From Campylobacter concisus (GTDB lineage Bacteria > Campylobacterota > Campylobacteria > Campylobacterales > Campylobacteraceae): 64,000 nucleotides of DNA. The notes beneath the pieces are model-generated. The model worked only from the letters and a program-made list of their open reading frames with translations. It made no database searches and was not told the origin of the DNA. Positions 18,706 through 28,310 of the stretch are shown in pieces. The stretch covers positions 1,860,001 through 1,924,000 of the forward strand of contig NZ_CP060705.1 of assembly GCF_003048835.2 (NCBI RefSeq), read 5' to 3'. Position 1 is the first letter of the stretch, and every line of letters begins with the position of its first letter. The position numbers and the translations under genes are program-made.

Positions 18706-19872
18706 TTATCTTTTTGAAGTATATAAATTTATACCATTTTGCAAGCGTTTTAGCCCTTCAAGCACCCTCTCACGCTGCGTTGCGATATTCATACGAAGGA
18801 AAAATCTATCTCCTCTGTAAGCGTTGCCGTCATTTAGCCAAAGTCCAGCTTTATCACGCAAGAAATTCATAAACTCACTCGAATCCTCGCAAAACGCACT
18901 GCAGTCAAGCCACAAAAGATAGGTCGCGCTCGATGGCAAAAGCTTCACTGGTAAGCCTTGTTCTTTTATGAAGTTTGCGACGATGTTTTTGTTTTCAAAA
19001 AGATACTCTCTAAGCTCATCAAGCCACGCCTCGCCCTCGTTAAAAGCGGCGATTGCGGCGATGATCGCAAAGGCATTTGCCTCGCCGACCTCATCGTAGT
19101 TGATAGCAGCATTTAGTCTTGCTCTGATCTTTTCATTTGGCGTGACGACGGCTGAGCTTTGAAGGCCAGCTATGTTAAAGGCCTTTGTTGGCGAGATGCA
19201 CGTGATGGAGTTGTTTTTGCACTCCTCGCTCACGCTGATAAATGGCACGTAGTTTAGTCCTGGATCAGTTATGTCGCAGTGAATTTCATCGCTGATAACC
19301 AAAACATCGTGCTTGTAGCAAAGCTCGCCTATCTTTTTAAGCGTCTCTTTGTCCCAAATTTTGCCTATTGGATTGTGAGGATTACATAGAAGCATCATGG
19401 TAGTTAGCGGCTGAGCTAGCTTTGCCTCGAGGTCGTCAAAGTCGATCTCGTAAGAGCCATTTTTATAAACAAGGTCATTTGATAAAATTTCACGGCCGTT
19501 GTTTTTTATGCAGTTAAAAAAGACGTGATAGACGGGCGCTTGCACTAAGATTTGATCTCCTGGGCTGCTAAATCTCCTAATAGCAGTCGAGATGGCCGGT
19601 ATGACACCAGTGCAAAAGCACATCCACTCGTTCTCTAAGCTCACGTTGTGACGTCTTTGCCACCAGCTCTTTATCGCCTCGTTCCACTCTTTTGGGATGA
19701 ACGAGTAGCCAAAGACGCCGTTATCAAGGCGCTTTTGCAAGACACTTAAGATCTCAGGTGCGGCCTTAAAGTCCATATCTGCAACCCACATCGGCAAAAC
19801 GTCATTTTTCATACGCCATTTTGATGAGTTTGTGCCTTCTCTGCTTACTAATGTGTCAAAATCGTACTTCAT
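18706..19872 (-). CDS. patB: PatB/MalY-type PLP-dependent C-S lyase
   Basis: 388 residues of fold-type I aminotransferase type. The start FDTLVSREGTNSSKW and the block LPMWVADMDFKAAPEI are typical of MalY/PatB enzymes, and the PLP lysine sits in SPTKAFNIAGLQSS. Such enzymes cleave cystathionine or cysteine to give pyruvate, ammonia and a thiol. They may also act as an aminotransferase-like regulator. It stands divergent from the DIP1984 gene, in a stretch with other sulfur-metabolism genes. Confidence 0.88.
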   Translation of the reverse strand: MKYDFDTLVSREGTNSSKWRMKNDVLPMWVADMDFKAAPEILSVLQKRLDNGVFGYSFIPKEWNEAIKSWWQRRHNVSLENEWMCFCTGVIPAISTAIRRFSSPGDQILVQAPVYHVFFNCIKNNGREILSNDLVYKNGSYEIDFDDLEAKLAQPLTTMMLLCNPHNPIGKIWDKETLKKIGELCYKHDVLVISDEIHCDITDPGLNYVPFISVSEECKNNSITCISPTKAFNIAGLQSSAVVTPNEKIRARLNAAINYDEVGEANAFAIIAAIAAFNEGEAWLDELREYLFENKNIVANFIKEQGLPVKLLPSSATYLLWLDCSAFCEDSSEFMNFLRDKAGLWLNDGNAYRGDRFFLRMNIATQRERVLEGLKRLQNGINLYTSKR

Positions 19873-19957
19873 AGCTTTTCCTTAAATAAAATTTTAAATC
19901 AATTATAACCCAAAAGATACTAAGATGATTTAAAAATTTAATACCCAAAAAGGAAAA

Positions 19958-20416
19958 ATGATGAAACTAGCTCAGGCTCTCATCCTAAGATCTGACACGC
20001 AAAAGCGTATCGAACAGCTAAAAGTTAGGCTACTTAGCAACGCAAAAACGCAGGAAAATGAAAGTCCAAGCGAGGATCCAAAGCTTCTTTTAAAAGAGCT
20101 TGACAAGCTAACAAGCGAGCTTTTTAGGCTCATTTGCTCTATAAATTTAACAAACTCAAGTGCTAAATTTGATGGCATGAGCCTAACTGAGATGATCGCT
20201 AAAAAGGACGCTTTGACGCTAAAAGCAAACGTGCTTAGGGAGTTTGCAACGAGTGCTAGTCAAAAGGTCGATCTTTACTCAAATAGCGAGATCAAAATTT
20301 TAAGCACAGTCGATGTTAGCGCGCTTCAAAAGCAAGTGGATGCGCTTTCAAAAGAGATCAGAGAGCTTGAGATGAAGCTTCAGGAGGCAAACTGGTCGGT
20401 TGATCTAGTAGAGTAA
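19958..20416 (+). CDS. DIP1984 family protein
   Basis: 152 residues, mostly helical. The start KLAQALILRSDTQKRIEQLK, the middle SIN-L-TN and DG-SLTEMIAKKDAL, and the end KLQEANW are the conserved blocks of the DIP1984 family (older label: septicolysin). Its function is unknown. Two ATGs in tandem (19958 and 19961) follow AAAAGGAAAA; either could be used. It sits between the patB and trans-sulfuration genes but has its own spacing on both sides. Confidence 0.8.
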   Translation: MMKLAQALILRSDTQKRIEQLKVRLLSNAKTQENESPSEDPKLLLKELDKLTSELFRLICSINLTNSSAKFDGMSLTEMIAKKDALTLKANVLREFATSASQKVDLYSNSEIKILSTVDVSALQKQVDALSKEIRELEMKLQEANWSVDLVE

Positions 20417-20634
20417 AATTTATGGTAAAAATTTAGCCAAAAGCGAGTAAAAAACCATACATTGGCGGCTTGCGAAGACCAGGCAAAAGCTTAAATTTAG
20501 TCTTAGCAATCTTACAAATGTAATTTTAAAAAGCACTTTTACTACCACTTACTGGTTTGGCTATATTTTGGGTGGGTTTGGGGAAAATTAATCTTTATCA
20601 TGTAAAATTTCGTAAAATTTTAAAAAGGAAATTT

Positions 20635-21777
20635 ATGAAACTAGATACTCTCATCGTAAAAGGCATCGAAGCTAAAAACAACCCAAACAAAGCGGTCGTT
20701 CCTCCAGTATTTTTAGCTAGCACCTTCGTGCAAGATGACCTTGAAAATTTTCAAGAATTTGCCTACTCACGTGGCAACAACCCTACAAAAAAAGCATTTG
20801 ATGAAATTTTTGCTAAAGTCGAAGGTAGCAAATACGCATTTAGTTTTGGCTCAGGCATGGCAGCAACAGCAGCCGCACTTAGCCTTATAAAAACGGGGCA
20901 AAAAGTCCTGCTAAATAGCAACGTCTATGGTGGCACATATAGGTATGTCACGACTGTTTTTGAAAGCCACGGCATAAAGAGCGAATTTATAGATGATCTA
21001 AATTTTTTAAGCGAAGACGACATAAGCGACGACGTGGCAGCTATATTCATCGAAACTCCCTCAAACCCTCTCTTAAGAGTGACTGATATCGCTAAGATCT
21101 CAAAGATCGCTCACAAAAAGGGCGCTCTAGTCATCGTGGATAATACATTTTTGACGCCTTACTATCAAAAAGTGCTTGAGCACGGAGCTGACATCGTGGT
21201 ATATAGCGCTACAAAGTATATCGGCGGACACGCTGACGTGATCGCTGGTATCGTCACGCTAAACGATGATGCTTTGGCTGAAAAGATCAAATTTGCTAAA
21301 AACACGCTTGGTGGCATCATCAGTCCGATGGACGCATACTACCTAATACGTGGGCTTAAAACGCTTAGCGTTAGGTTTGACAGGCAAACGCAAAACACAC
21401 ATAAAATCATCAAATTTTTAGAGAATAATGACGCCGTTAGCGTGGTGCATTTCCCTGGCTCATACAGCGAGCAAGAGGCCAAGATGCAAGCGGCTCAAGC
21501 AAGTGATATCGGCGCACTTATCTCATTTGAGCTTGATGAAAAATATGATGTAAATAAATTTGTAAAAGCGCTAGAAATTTTTGATCTAGCAGTGAGCCTT
21601 GGTGGCGTAGAGAGCCTTATCTGCAGGCCTGCTACGATGACGCACGAGGCATATCCAAAAGAGGTGCTAGATAAGATCGGCATAAAGCAAAATTTGCTTC
21701 GTCTAGCCATCGGCATCGAAAATGTCGATGATCTAATAGCCGACCTTGATCAAGCGTTTAAAAAAGCTAAAAGATAA
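20635..21777 (+). CDS. Trans-sulfuration PLP enzyme (cystathionine gamma-synthase/lyase or OAH sulfhydrylase type)
   Basis: 380 residues from the ATG at 20635, which has AAAAAGGAAA before it; an earlier in-frame start at 20557 would add 26 unrelated residues. Family blocks are the early PPVFLASTF, YSRGNNPT, FSFGSGMAAT, IETPSNPLLRVTDI and VYSATKYIGGHADVIAG with the PLP lysine. The protein belongs to the Met/Cys metabolism PLP family. The reaction (gamma-synthase, gamma-lyase or acetylhomoserine route) cannot be set from sequence alone. It precedes tpx by nine bases and is probably co-transcribed. Confidence 0.88.
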   Translation: MKLDTLIVKGIEAKNNPNKAVVPPVFLASTFVQDDLENFQEFAYSRGNNPTKKAFDEIFAKVEGSKYAFSFGSGMAATAAALSLIKTGQKVLLNSNVYGGTYRYVTTVFESHGIKSEFIDDLNFLSEDDISDDVAAIFIETPSNPLLRVTDIAKISKIAHKKGALVIVDNTFLTPYYQKVLEHGADIVVYSATKYIGGHADVIAGIVTLNDDALAEKIKFAKNTLGGIISPMDAYYLIRGLKTLSVRFDRQTQNTHKIIKFLENNDAVSVVHFPGSYSEQEAKMQAAQASDIGALISFELDEKYDVNKFVKALEIFDLAVSLGGVESLICRPATMTHEAYPKEVLDKIGIKQNLLRLAIGIENVDDLIADLDQAFKKAKR

Positions 21778-21786
21778 GGAGAAATC

Positions 21787-22317
21787 ATGGCAACTACAAA
21801 ATTTAAAGGCAGTGATGTAAATTTAAGCGGAAACGAGCTATTTGTCGGCTCTTATGCACCTGAAGCAAGAGTGGTCGCGCAAGATCTTAGCGAATTTAGC
21901 GTGGGTGGAAACAACGGCATCGAGGTGCTCGTCTGCTTGCCTTCACTTGATACTGGCGTTTGCGCAGCAGAGGCTCGTAAATTTAACGAAAAAGTAGCTG
22001 GCAAACACGGCATTAGACTTAGCATCATCTCAAACGACCTGCCATTTGCGATGGGGAGATTTTGCACGACTGAGGGCATAGCAAATTTGCGCGTGGGAAG
22101 CGACTTTAGATACGGCGAATTTGCCCAAAACTACGGCATGCTGATGAGCGATGGGGCGCTAAAAGGCTTGCTTGCAAGAGCGGTCTTTGTCATCAAAGAT
22201 GGCGTCATCATCCACAAACAAATCGTCCCAGAAGTGACAGAAGAGCCAAACTACGACGCAGTTTTTGACGCGATAAAACAAAGCGGCGGATGTGGTTGTG
22301 GCTGCGGCTGCCATTAA
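21787..22317 (+). CDS. tpx: Thiol peroxidase with Cys-rich tail
   Basis: 176 residues of the atypical 2-Cys peroxiredoxin Tpx type. The peroxidatic cysteine is C59 (LDTGVCAAEARKF) and the resolving one is C93 (MGRFCTTEG), matching the spacing in Escherichia coli Tpx. It reduces lipid and hydrogen peroxides with thioredoxin. The last ten residues are GGCGCGCGCH, adding four cysteines and a histidine that ordinary Tpx proteins, usually about 165 residues, lack. It is co-directional with the trans-sulfuration gene nine bases upstream. Confidence 0.9.
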   Translation: MATTKFKGSDVNLSGNELFVGSYAPEARVVAQDLSEFSVGGNNGIEVLVCLPSLDTGVCAAEARKFNEKVAGKHGIRLSIISNDLPFAMGRFCTTEGIANLRVGSDFRYGEFAQNYGMLMSDGALKGLLARAVFVIKDGVIIHKQIVPEVTEEPNYDAVFDAIKQSGGCGCGCGCH

Positions 22318-22323
22318 AATTTA

Positions 22324-24191
22324 CTATGCAAATAGCCCAGCTATGATGGCAAAGAGCTGACTACCTGCCACCACTAGCTCGCCAACCTCTTTTACATCTC
22401 TTAAAACTGGCCTTATAGAGGCTAGTTTTAGGCTTGATTTTTCTTTTATTTGTTCGCTTTTCTTTGGCAAGTCTTGCGTGATGCTTGCGTATTTTTTAAT
22501 AACCTCTATCACCTGCCTTATCTCATCTGGCAAATTTTCATCCAACTTTTTAGGCAGCGAGATGTATAAATTTTCACGGCTTCTAGTTAGCAAGACATAA
22601 ATTTTTCTATAAAAAAGCTCCCTTTCATTTTTATATATGGTCTGCAAAAACGGCAAAAAGTTGTGGATGATGACATTTTGCGCCTCAAGACCCTTGATCG
22701 ACTGAATAGTCAAAACCTCTACATTTTTACCCTCTGGTAAGACGCTCTCTTTTATGGCATTTACAGCGACCTTGCTATTACTTAAAACGACACTTGTTTC
22801 GCTATCTGGTAAGGCTTTTATGCACTTTTTAAGCTCCGCAAATTCATCAAGCTCAGCCACTTTTATGCTGCCATCTTGCAAGATGCACTGGATGTCTGAG
22901 ATGAAGTCTTGATTTAGATAAAAGCTCTTTTTGTAGTAGTCATTTATCGCTGAATCCTTTTGCAAGATCTCAAATGCGCACCTAGCGATGTTTGAAGGTG
23001 TTCGGTAGACGTTTTTTAGGTTTTTCACGCGCCCTCTCATGTCGATACGCTCAAATTTTGGATGGTGAAAGATATCGGCGATGTTGTTCATCGTGTATGT
23101 GTAAAATTTCTGCGCCTCGTCGATGAAAAATATACAGTCCTTGATCTCTTCGTAGATGACACGCATAAAGCCAGCTGGCATGTCCTGAGTCTCGTCACAA
23201 AGGACGTAGTCGATCGGATGCTTTGCAAGGTGGGCTTTAAATTTCGCTCTAAACTCTGCAAGTGCCTCGTCGGTTTCGTAAGTTTGATACTTTTGGCTGA
23301 TATTTGTATTTTCATCCATGCCAAGCTTTGCCTCGTCAAATTCTATGCGTTTTAGCAGCGAGATGATCGGATAAACGGCGATATTTTTGTTTATAAATTT
23401 ATCGCCAAAGCTTGATTTGATATTTTGGGCCAAATTTTTATTAAAACAAAGCACGAGAAATTTCTCATTTTCGTCACGCTCAAGCCTATTTGCGACAAAA
23501 TTTGCAAGTATCATCGTCTTGCCAGTGCCTGCAACGCCTCTGATCACGCGAAAACCGCCGGTGTAGCCATTCATGATACTAAGCTGCTTGTGGTCAAAAA
23601 ACATCACCTCATCTTTCGTGATTATCGGGATTATCTTTTGTTTTAGCCTGCTTTGATTGACAAGCATTTCTGAAATTTTAAGAAACTCTTTTTTGTTTGG
23701 TAGCGTGCTTATAGAGGAGTTAAAAAATTTAGCAAAGATATCCTCATCTGTTAGATCGTCCTTGAAAAAGGTGTGATTTTTTAAATTTAGATAGCTTGGA
23801 TTTTTGGCGTAAAATTTACTAGCCTCGGCCTTGCTAATGGAGGGGAAAATAACCCTGTATTCGACATTTATAGGCACTTTTTTGAGTTCTGACTCTATCT
23901 TTGTAAGAAGCATTCTTTGATAAATTTTTACCTGTTCGTAGGGGTTATTTTCGTCTAGTTGCTCAAGATCATCCCAGTTTTTCACCTCGATGACGTAAAT
24001 TCCAAGCACTGGATGGAGCAAAAGCAGGTCGATCTCTCTAGATGAGCCAGCAGGATCGTCAATGCTCGCCTTTGGATGAGATAGTAGTTTTCATCGCCTT
24101 TTTGGTTTAAAATTTTACCGATAGCCTCGAGCACATCGGCCTCACCCTGCTCACCTTTAAATATCTTACTAAAAATGCTTTTTATGTTCAT
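22324..24191 (-). pseudogene. NERD-domain superfamily I helicase, frameshifted
   Basis: The start at 24191 (MNIKSIFSKIFKGEQGEADV) runs in one frame to about 24075; the rest of the NERD nuclease domain (REIDLLLLHP, YVIEVKNWDD) and the helicase continue one frame away to 22324. Losing one base in CTCATCCAAAGG explains the shift. The helicase part is intact: Walker A GVAGTGKT, Walker B CDETQDM, and the closing block LLTRSRENLYISLP. The family probably acts in DNA repair or defence. A sequencing error would give the same picture, so the gene may be functional. Confidence 0.75.
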
Positions 24192-24401
24192 AAACCACTC
24201 CTTTAAATTTTTAACAACTTTGCTATTTTATAAATTTTAATCTTAGAGTTTAAAACCGTACATTGTTAGAATTTAGTTTTAGACTAAATTTAAGCCTTAC
24301 GGGTGAATTTAAAATGAATTTTTATGGTAAAAATACAAATTTATAAACTGAAGAAATAAGAAAATAATTGAAAAATTAAAAAAGTGATTTTAAATTTGAA
24401 G

Positions 24402-24491
24402 TGGCCGGGAGATAGGGATTCGAACCCCAGGAGGCTTTCACACCTCAACGGTTTTCAAGACCGCCGCTTTCGACCGCTCAGCCATCTCCCG
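24402..24491 (-). tRNA. tRNA-Ser(TGA)
   Basis: Minus strand: the acceptor CGGGAGA pairs with TCTCCCG, there is a long variable arm, the anticodon loop reads CTTGAAA with anticodon TGA, and the T-loop is GGTTCGAATCC. G discriminator and an encoded CCA (24402-24404) follow. Confidence 0.95.
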
Positions 24492-24548
24492 ATTAAAGAT
24501 TTGTGATTATAGCCAACTTTGCTTAAAATTTGCTATAACCACTAAGAA

Positions 24549-24704
24549 TTATTCTGTTTTTTCTTTGACGTAACTAGCGCCGCTATTAACCTTTTCTTTA
24601 GTCCATTCTTTAGCATTATGCGTATCTTCTTTTACGCCGTGCCAAGTGTTTGAACAACCTACCGCAAAAAATGCCATGCATACTATTAAAAGCAATTTTT
24701 TCAT
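24549..24704 (-). CDS. Entericidin-like small lipoprotein
   Basis: 51 residues from the ATG at 24704. A signal peptide ends in the lipobox AVGC at residues 14-17, so C17 should be lipid-modified. The mature part begins CSNTWHGVKEDTHNAKEW, which follows the entericidin pattern C-N/S-T-x-x-G-x-x-D. The remaining 20 residues are charged. Entericidins are small lipoproteins forming a toxin-antidote pair in enterobacteria; only one member is seen here. It lies between the Ser and Cys tRNA genes on the same strand. Confidence 0.75.
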   Translation of the reverse strand: MKKLLLIVCMAFFAVGCSNTWHGVKEDTHNAKEWTKEKVNSGASYVKEKTE

Positions 24705-24735
24705 TGTTATCCCTTTATGTAGTTATTTTTGAAGT

Positions 24736-24809
24736 TGGAGGCGACACCCGGATTCGAACCGGGGATCAAAGCTTTGCAGGCTCATGCCTTACCACTTGGC
24801 CATGTCGCC
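24736..24809 (-). tRNA. tRNA-Cys(GCA)
   Basis: Minus strand: acceptor GGCGACA with TGTCGCC, anticodon loop CTGCAAA (anticodon GCA), T-loop GGTTCGAATCC, U discriminator and encoded CCA. The anticodon stem has a weak outer pair and one G-U. Confidence 0.94.
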
Positions 24810-24816
24810 GTTTTGG

Positions 24817-24903
24817 TGGTGCCCGAGACCGGACTTGAACCGGTACAGTAAAAACTACCGAGGGATTTTAAGTCCCTTGCGTCTACCATTCCGCCACTCG
24901 GGC
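24817..24903 (-). tRNA. tRNA-Leu(TAA)
   Basis: Minus strand: acceptor GCCCGAG with CTCGGGC, anticodon loop CTTAAAA (TAA), a long variable arm typical of leucine tRNA, T-loop GGTTCAAGTCC, A discriminator and encoded CCA. Confidence 0.95.
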
Positions 24904-24912
24904 AAAATTTAA

Positions 24913-24987
24913 TGGAGCGGGAAACGAGATTCGAACTCGCGACCCCAACCTTGGCAAGGTTGTGCTCTACCCCTGAGCTATTCCCGC
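24913..24987 (-). tRNA. tRNA-Gly(GCC)
   Basis: Minus strand: acceptor GCGGGAA with TTCCCGC, anticodon loop TTGCCAA (GCC), T-loop AGTTCGAATCT, U discriminator and encoded CCA. First gene of the minus-strand series Gly-Leu-Cys. Confidence 0.95.
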
Positions 24988-25090
24988 ATTAAAGATTGCA
25001 ATGTTACCCAAAAGTTGCTTAAAAATTTATTTTATAAAAACGACTTTCAAAAAAATGTAAGCCATAAAAAGATAAAATACCAAATCTTTT

Positions 25091-25166
<76 letters not shown>

Positions 25167-25268
25167 TGAATTTAATCTCTTTTTTGCTAACAAATATTTT
25201 CACGTTTTTCATGAAATTTTACGTCAAATATATGTAAAAATTTAGAATTCTTTCGCTACATTAACAAA

Positions 25269-26009
25269 ATGCAAAATTTAAAACAATATGTAAATGAAAT
25301 TTTAAAAGATCATAACGACGAGCGTGTTTTTAGCTTTGAATTTGATGGGCAAAAATTTTGGTTAAAACGCATTGAAAAGAGCATCGAAGGCAGCTTTTTA
25401 ACTAAAATTTTTAAACCAAACCCTTATAAATCTTTTGCTGCCGAGATAAAAAAGCTTGAAATTTTAAACGAGGCAAATGCCCCTGCTCCAAAACTCGTGC
25501 TAAAAAGTGATGAATTTTTCGTTATAGAAGATGTTGGTGAGCCAGTTGCTAGGCTATTTAAATATAGCACCGATGAAAAATTTAAGCATAAAATTTTACT
25601 AAAAGTAGCCCGTGCATTAGCTGGACTTCACGCACTAAATTTCGCGCATGGACGCCCAGCACTTAGGGATATTGCCATAAAAAATGACGAGATAAAATTT
25701 CTTGATTTTGAGTCAAAATTTTTTAGCGATGATCTAGAGCTTAGAAAGTGTCGTGATCTGCTAGTTTTCATCCACGAGCTCTACCGACAAAAAATTTCAA
25801 ACGAGCTTGTAAAGGAGGCGATTGATGAGTACATTAAGGCTAATGGCAGCGAAATTTACGAGCACTCTTTGCGCTTAATAGTGAAATTTAAACCACTTTA
25901 CTACCTGCTAAGGCCGTTTAAATTTTTAGACAAAAAAGATCTAAATGCAGCTATTTCAACATTTGAGCTTCTTTTGCCAGCCGCAAAATCCAAAATCACA
26001 TCCAGATAA
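25269..26009 (+). CDS. Lipopolysaccharide-kinase-like (InaA/KDO kinase type) protein
   Basis: 246 residues with a minimal protein-kinase fold: an ATP-binding lysine near FWLKRIE, HGRPALRDIAIKNDEIKFLDFES with the catalytic Asp and Asn of the loop and the DFE metal motif around residues 137-158, and a C-terminal helical part. Such kinases phosphorylate KDO or heptose in the lipopolysaccharide inner core. No sugar-transferase neighbours are present, so the substrate is unproven. It is a monocistronic gene after the tRNA-Ala gene. Confidence 0.7.
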   Translation: MQNLKQYVNEILKDHNDERVFSFEFDGQKFWLKRIEKSIEGSFLTKIFKPNPYKSFAAEIKKLEILNEANAPAPKLVLKSDEFFVIEDVGEPVARLFKYSTDEKFKHKILLKVARALAGLHALNFAHGRPALRDIAIKNDEIKFLDFESKFFSDDLELRKCRDLLVFIHELYRQKISNELVKEAIDEYIKANGSEIYEHSLRLIVKFKPLYYLLRPFKFLDKKDLNAAISTFELLLPAAKSKITSR

Positions 26010-26091
26010 CTAAAAAATAATCTTATAAATTTTATCTCTCCTTAACAAAAAATAAATTAATATTCGTTATTAAAATCTAAAAAGGAGATAT

Positions 26092-27216
26092 ATGCTTTTT
26101 AAGCGTAACAAAATCATTTTCAACATCCACCTAATAATCGGTCTGATCGCGGCTATACCGCTACTTGTCATGACGCTTATGGCGCCATTTGCCTCGTATA
26201 GAGCCGAGATAAAAGAGGCTATAAACGACAAATATATAAATTTAGCGCCCAACGAAAAGTCAAATTTAAGCCTAAGCGAAATTCTAGCCAAGGCAAAAGG
26301 CGAGATCAAATTTGACACGCTTGAAAATGTACAAATCGGCGGCGAAAACAAAGCTTATAGCATCAGCGTCACCAAAGACAAAAAACTCCGAAATTTCTTC
26401 ATCGATCCGCGCAGTGGCGAGGTGATCAGCGAGGACTGGGGCGAAAAAGCTCGCGTAGTGATCCTAAGTCTGCATAGAAATTTAGGCCTTGCCCTGCTTG
26501 ATAGTAAGGTCCCAGCCAATATCGGCAAGCAAATAGTCGCCATTAGCTCGATCATCATGGCACTGCTTGCCATCAGCGGCCTCATCCTCTACGCACCAGC
26601 GATCAAGCGAAATTTCCTAAATTCGCTAAAAATCAAGCCAAACGCAAAGGGCTACGCCTGCTTTTTCAACCTCCACACGAGCCTTGGCACCTACGTAGCG
26701 ATCTTGCTTGTAGTGATGTCGCTAACTGGTCTTTACTGGTCTTACGGCTGGGTTAGAAGCAGTGTAAATAGCATATTTTTCGAGCTAAAGCCAAGCCAAG
26801 CACAAAGAGCAATGCCTCAAAGAAATTTAACCCCAATAAGCGATGAAAAATTTAAAGAGATCGAGTCTGCGGAGCAAATTTTTAAAGAAAATGTCACGCT
26901 AGAGCTAAAATCACTCACGATAAACGTGCCTGAAAACAACCAAAGCACCTACACTATAAACTACGAAACTAGCGAGAGTCAGGTAGGCAAGCTAAAGCTT
27001 GACGCTGGCGCTGGCAAGATAAAAGAAAATAAGCTTGTTAGCAAGGCTGAAAGTATCCCAGAGGCTAAAAAGGCTGGGCGAAAAGTGCTTAGCCTGCATA
27101 CTGGAGAGATGTTTGGCGAGGTTGGTCAGGTCGTTTTTGCCGTCTCTTGCGTGATCGCCGTTTTACTAATAATAACTGGCTTTTTAATGACCATAAAAAG
27201 GAGCAAAGCACTCTAA
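26092..27216 (+). CDS. PepSY-associated membrane protein
   Basis: 374 residues with four membrane segments: near residues 10-35, 140-165, 195-220 and 345-368. Two PepSY-like periplasmic domains lie between them (about 40-130 and 225-335), the second including TYTINYETSESQVGKL. The family is often found beside iron-siderophore receptors and is thought to act as a ferric reductase or assembly aid. Here no receptor gene is adjacent. The ribosome site AAAAAGGAGATAT precedes the ATG. Confidence 0.8.
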   Translation: MLFKRNKIIFNIHLIIGLIAAIPLLVMTLMAPFASYRAEIKEAINDKYINLAPNEKSNLSLSEILAKAKGEIKFDTLENVQIGGENKAYSISVTKDKKLRNFFIDPRSGEVISEDWGEKARVVILSLHRNLGLALLDSKVPANIGKQIVAISSIIMALLAISGLILYAPAIKRNFLNSLKIKPNAKGYACFFNLHTSLGTYVAILLVVMSLTGLYWSYGWVRSSVNSIFFELKPSQAQRAMPQRNLTPISDEKFKEIESAEQIFKENVTLELKSLTINVPENNQSTYTINYETSESQVGKLKLDAGAGKIKENKLVSKAESIPEAKKAGRKVLSLHTGEMFGEVGQVVFAVSCVIAVLLIITGFLMTIKRSKAL

Positions 27217-27287
27217 ATAAAAGTAAATTTTTACCTTGCTTTGGGTAAGATTTTAAGAAATTTTTACCACAAACAAGAGAGAAATTT

Positions 27288-28310
27288 ATGAACAGAAAAC
27301 GCATTTACAACCCAAGTTCAAATGAAAATTTGACCGACAGAAGAGTCTTTAACGGCAACCCACACGGCATTTTAAATTTCACCAAGGCAAAATACGAGTG
27401 GGCGTTAAAGCTTTGGGACCTCATGGAGGCAAACACCTGGTTTCCAAAAGAGGTCGATACCACAGACGACGTGCGTGACTACGCCTACAACCTTACAGAG
27501 GCCGAAAAACGCATGTACGACCTAGTTTGGAGCCAGCTCATCTCGATGGATAGCTTTCAGACGAACAACCTAGCTGACAACATAAACCCTTACATAACAG
27601 CACCAGAGATCAATGCCGTGCTAAGCCGCCAAGCCTACGAAGAGGCAAACCACAGCAAGTCTTACGCCGTCATGGTCGAGGCGATCTGTGACAACACCGA
27701 CCTCATCTACGAGATGGAGAAGCACGACGACGTCTTGCGCGAGAAAAACGACTACATCTCAAGCGTCTATGAGGAGCTTGCAGGCGAAGTGACTGATGAG
27801 AAGCTACTACTGGCGATGGTGGCAAACCAAATTTTAGAGGGCATTTATTTTTACAGCGGCTTTACGGCGATCTACGCTCTAGCTCGCGCTGGCAAGATGC
27901 TAGGCTCAGCGCAGATGATCCGCTTCATCCAACGCGACGAGATCACGCACCTGCTTTTGTTTCAAAACATGATAAATTCAGTCCGCAAGGAAAGGCCTGA
28001 CCTTTTCACGCCTGAGACTGAGGCGAAAATTTATGATATGTTTGAAAAAGCTGGAAATTTAGAGATAAAATGGGGCAAATACATCACCCAAAACCAAATA
28101 ATGGGCTTTACTGATGATATCATCGAGCAGTATATCCACTATCTCATCGACCAGCGCCTAGTTGCGATCGGCCTAAAACGCAAATACAACGTCGCTCATC
28201 CGATCAAATGGGTCGATGACTTTGCGAAATTTAACGACCAAAAGTCAAATTTCTTTGAAGCAAAGGTGACAAACTATAGCAAGGGAAGTATCAGCTTTGA
28301 CGACTTTTAA
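27288..28310 (+). CDS. nrdB: Ribonucleoside-diphosphate reductase beta subunit
   Basis: 340 residues, class Ia/Ib small-subunit size. Di-iron ligands are recognisable: the Asp/Glu region in LISMDSF, EEANHSKSY with a Glu and a His and a following Tyr, ILEGIYFYSGF, and QRDEITHLLLFQ. The last residues DDF resemble the acidic tail that docks on the large subunit. The large subunit gene is not adjacent. It overlaps the next lipoprotein gene by 14 bases. Confidence 0.95.
   Translation: MNRKRIYNPSSNENLTDRRVFNGNPHGILNFTKAKYEWALKLWDLMEANTWFPKEVDTTDDVRDYAYNLTEAEKRMYDLVWSQLISMDSFQTNNLADNINPYITAPEINAVLSRQAYEEANHSKSYAVMVEAICDNTDLIYEMEKHDDVLREKNDYISSVYEELAGEVTDEKLLLAMVANQILEGIYFYSGFTAIYALARAGKMLGSAQMIRFIQRDEITHLLLFQNMINSVRKERPDLFTPETEAKIYDMFEKAGNLEIKWGKYITQNQIMGFTDDIIEQYIHYLIDQRLVAIGLKRKYNVAHPIKWVDDFAKFNDQKSNFFEAKVTNYSKGSISFDDF

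Noticed and set aside
24650-24838. Plus-strand 62-codon frame over tRNA-Cys
   Set aside because: The sequence around GGDTRIRTGDQS is the well-known false protein from reading antisense through tRNA genes.
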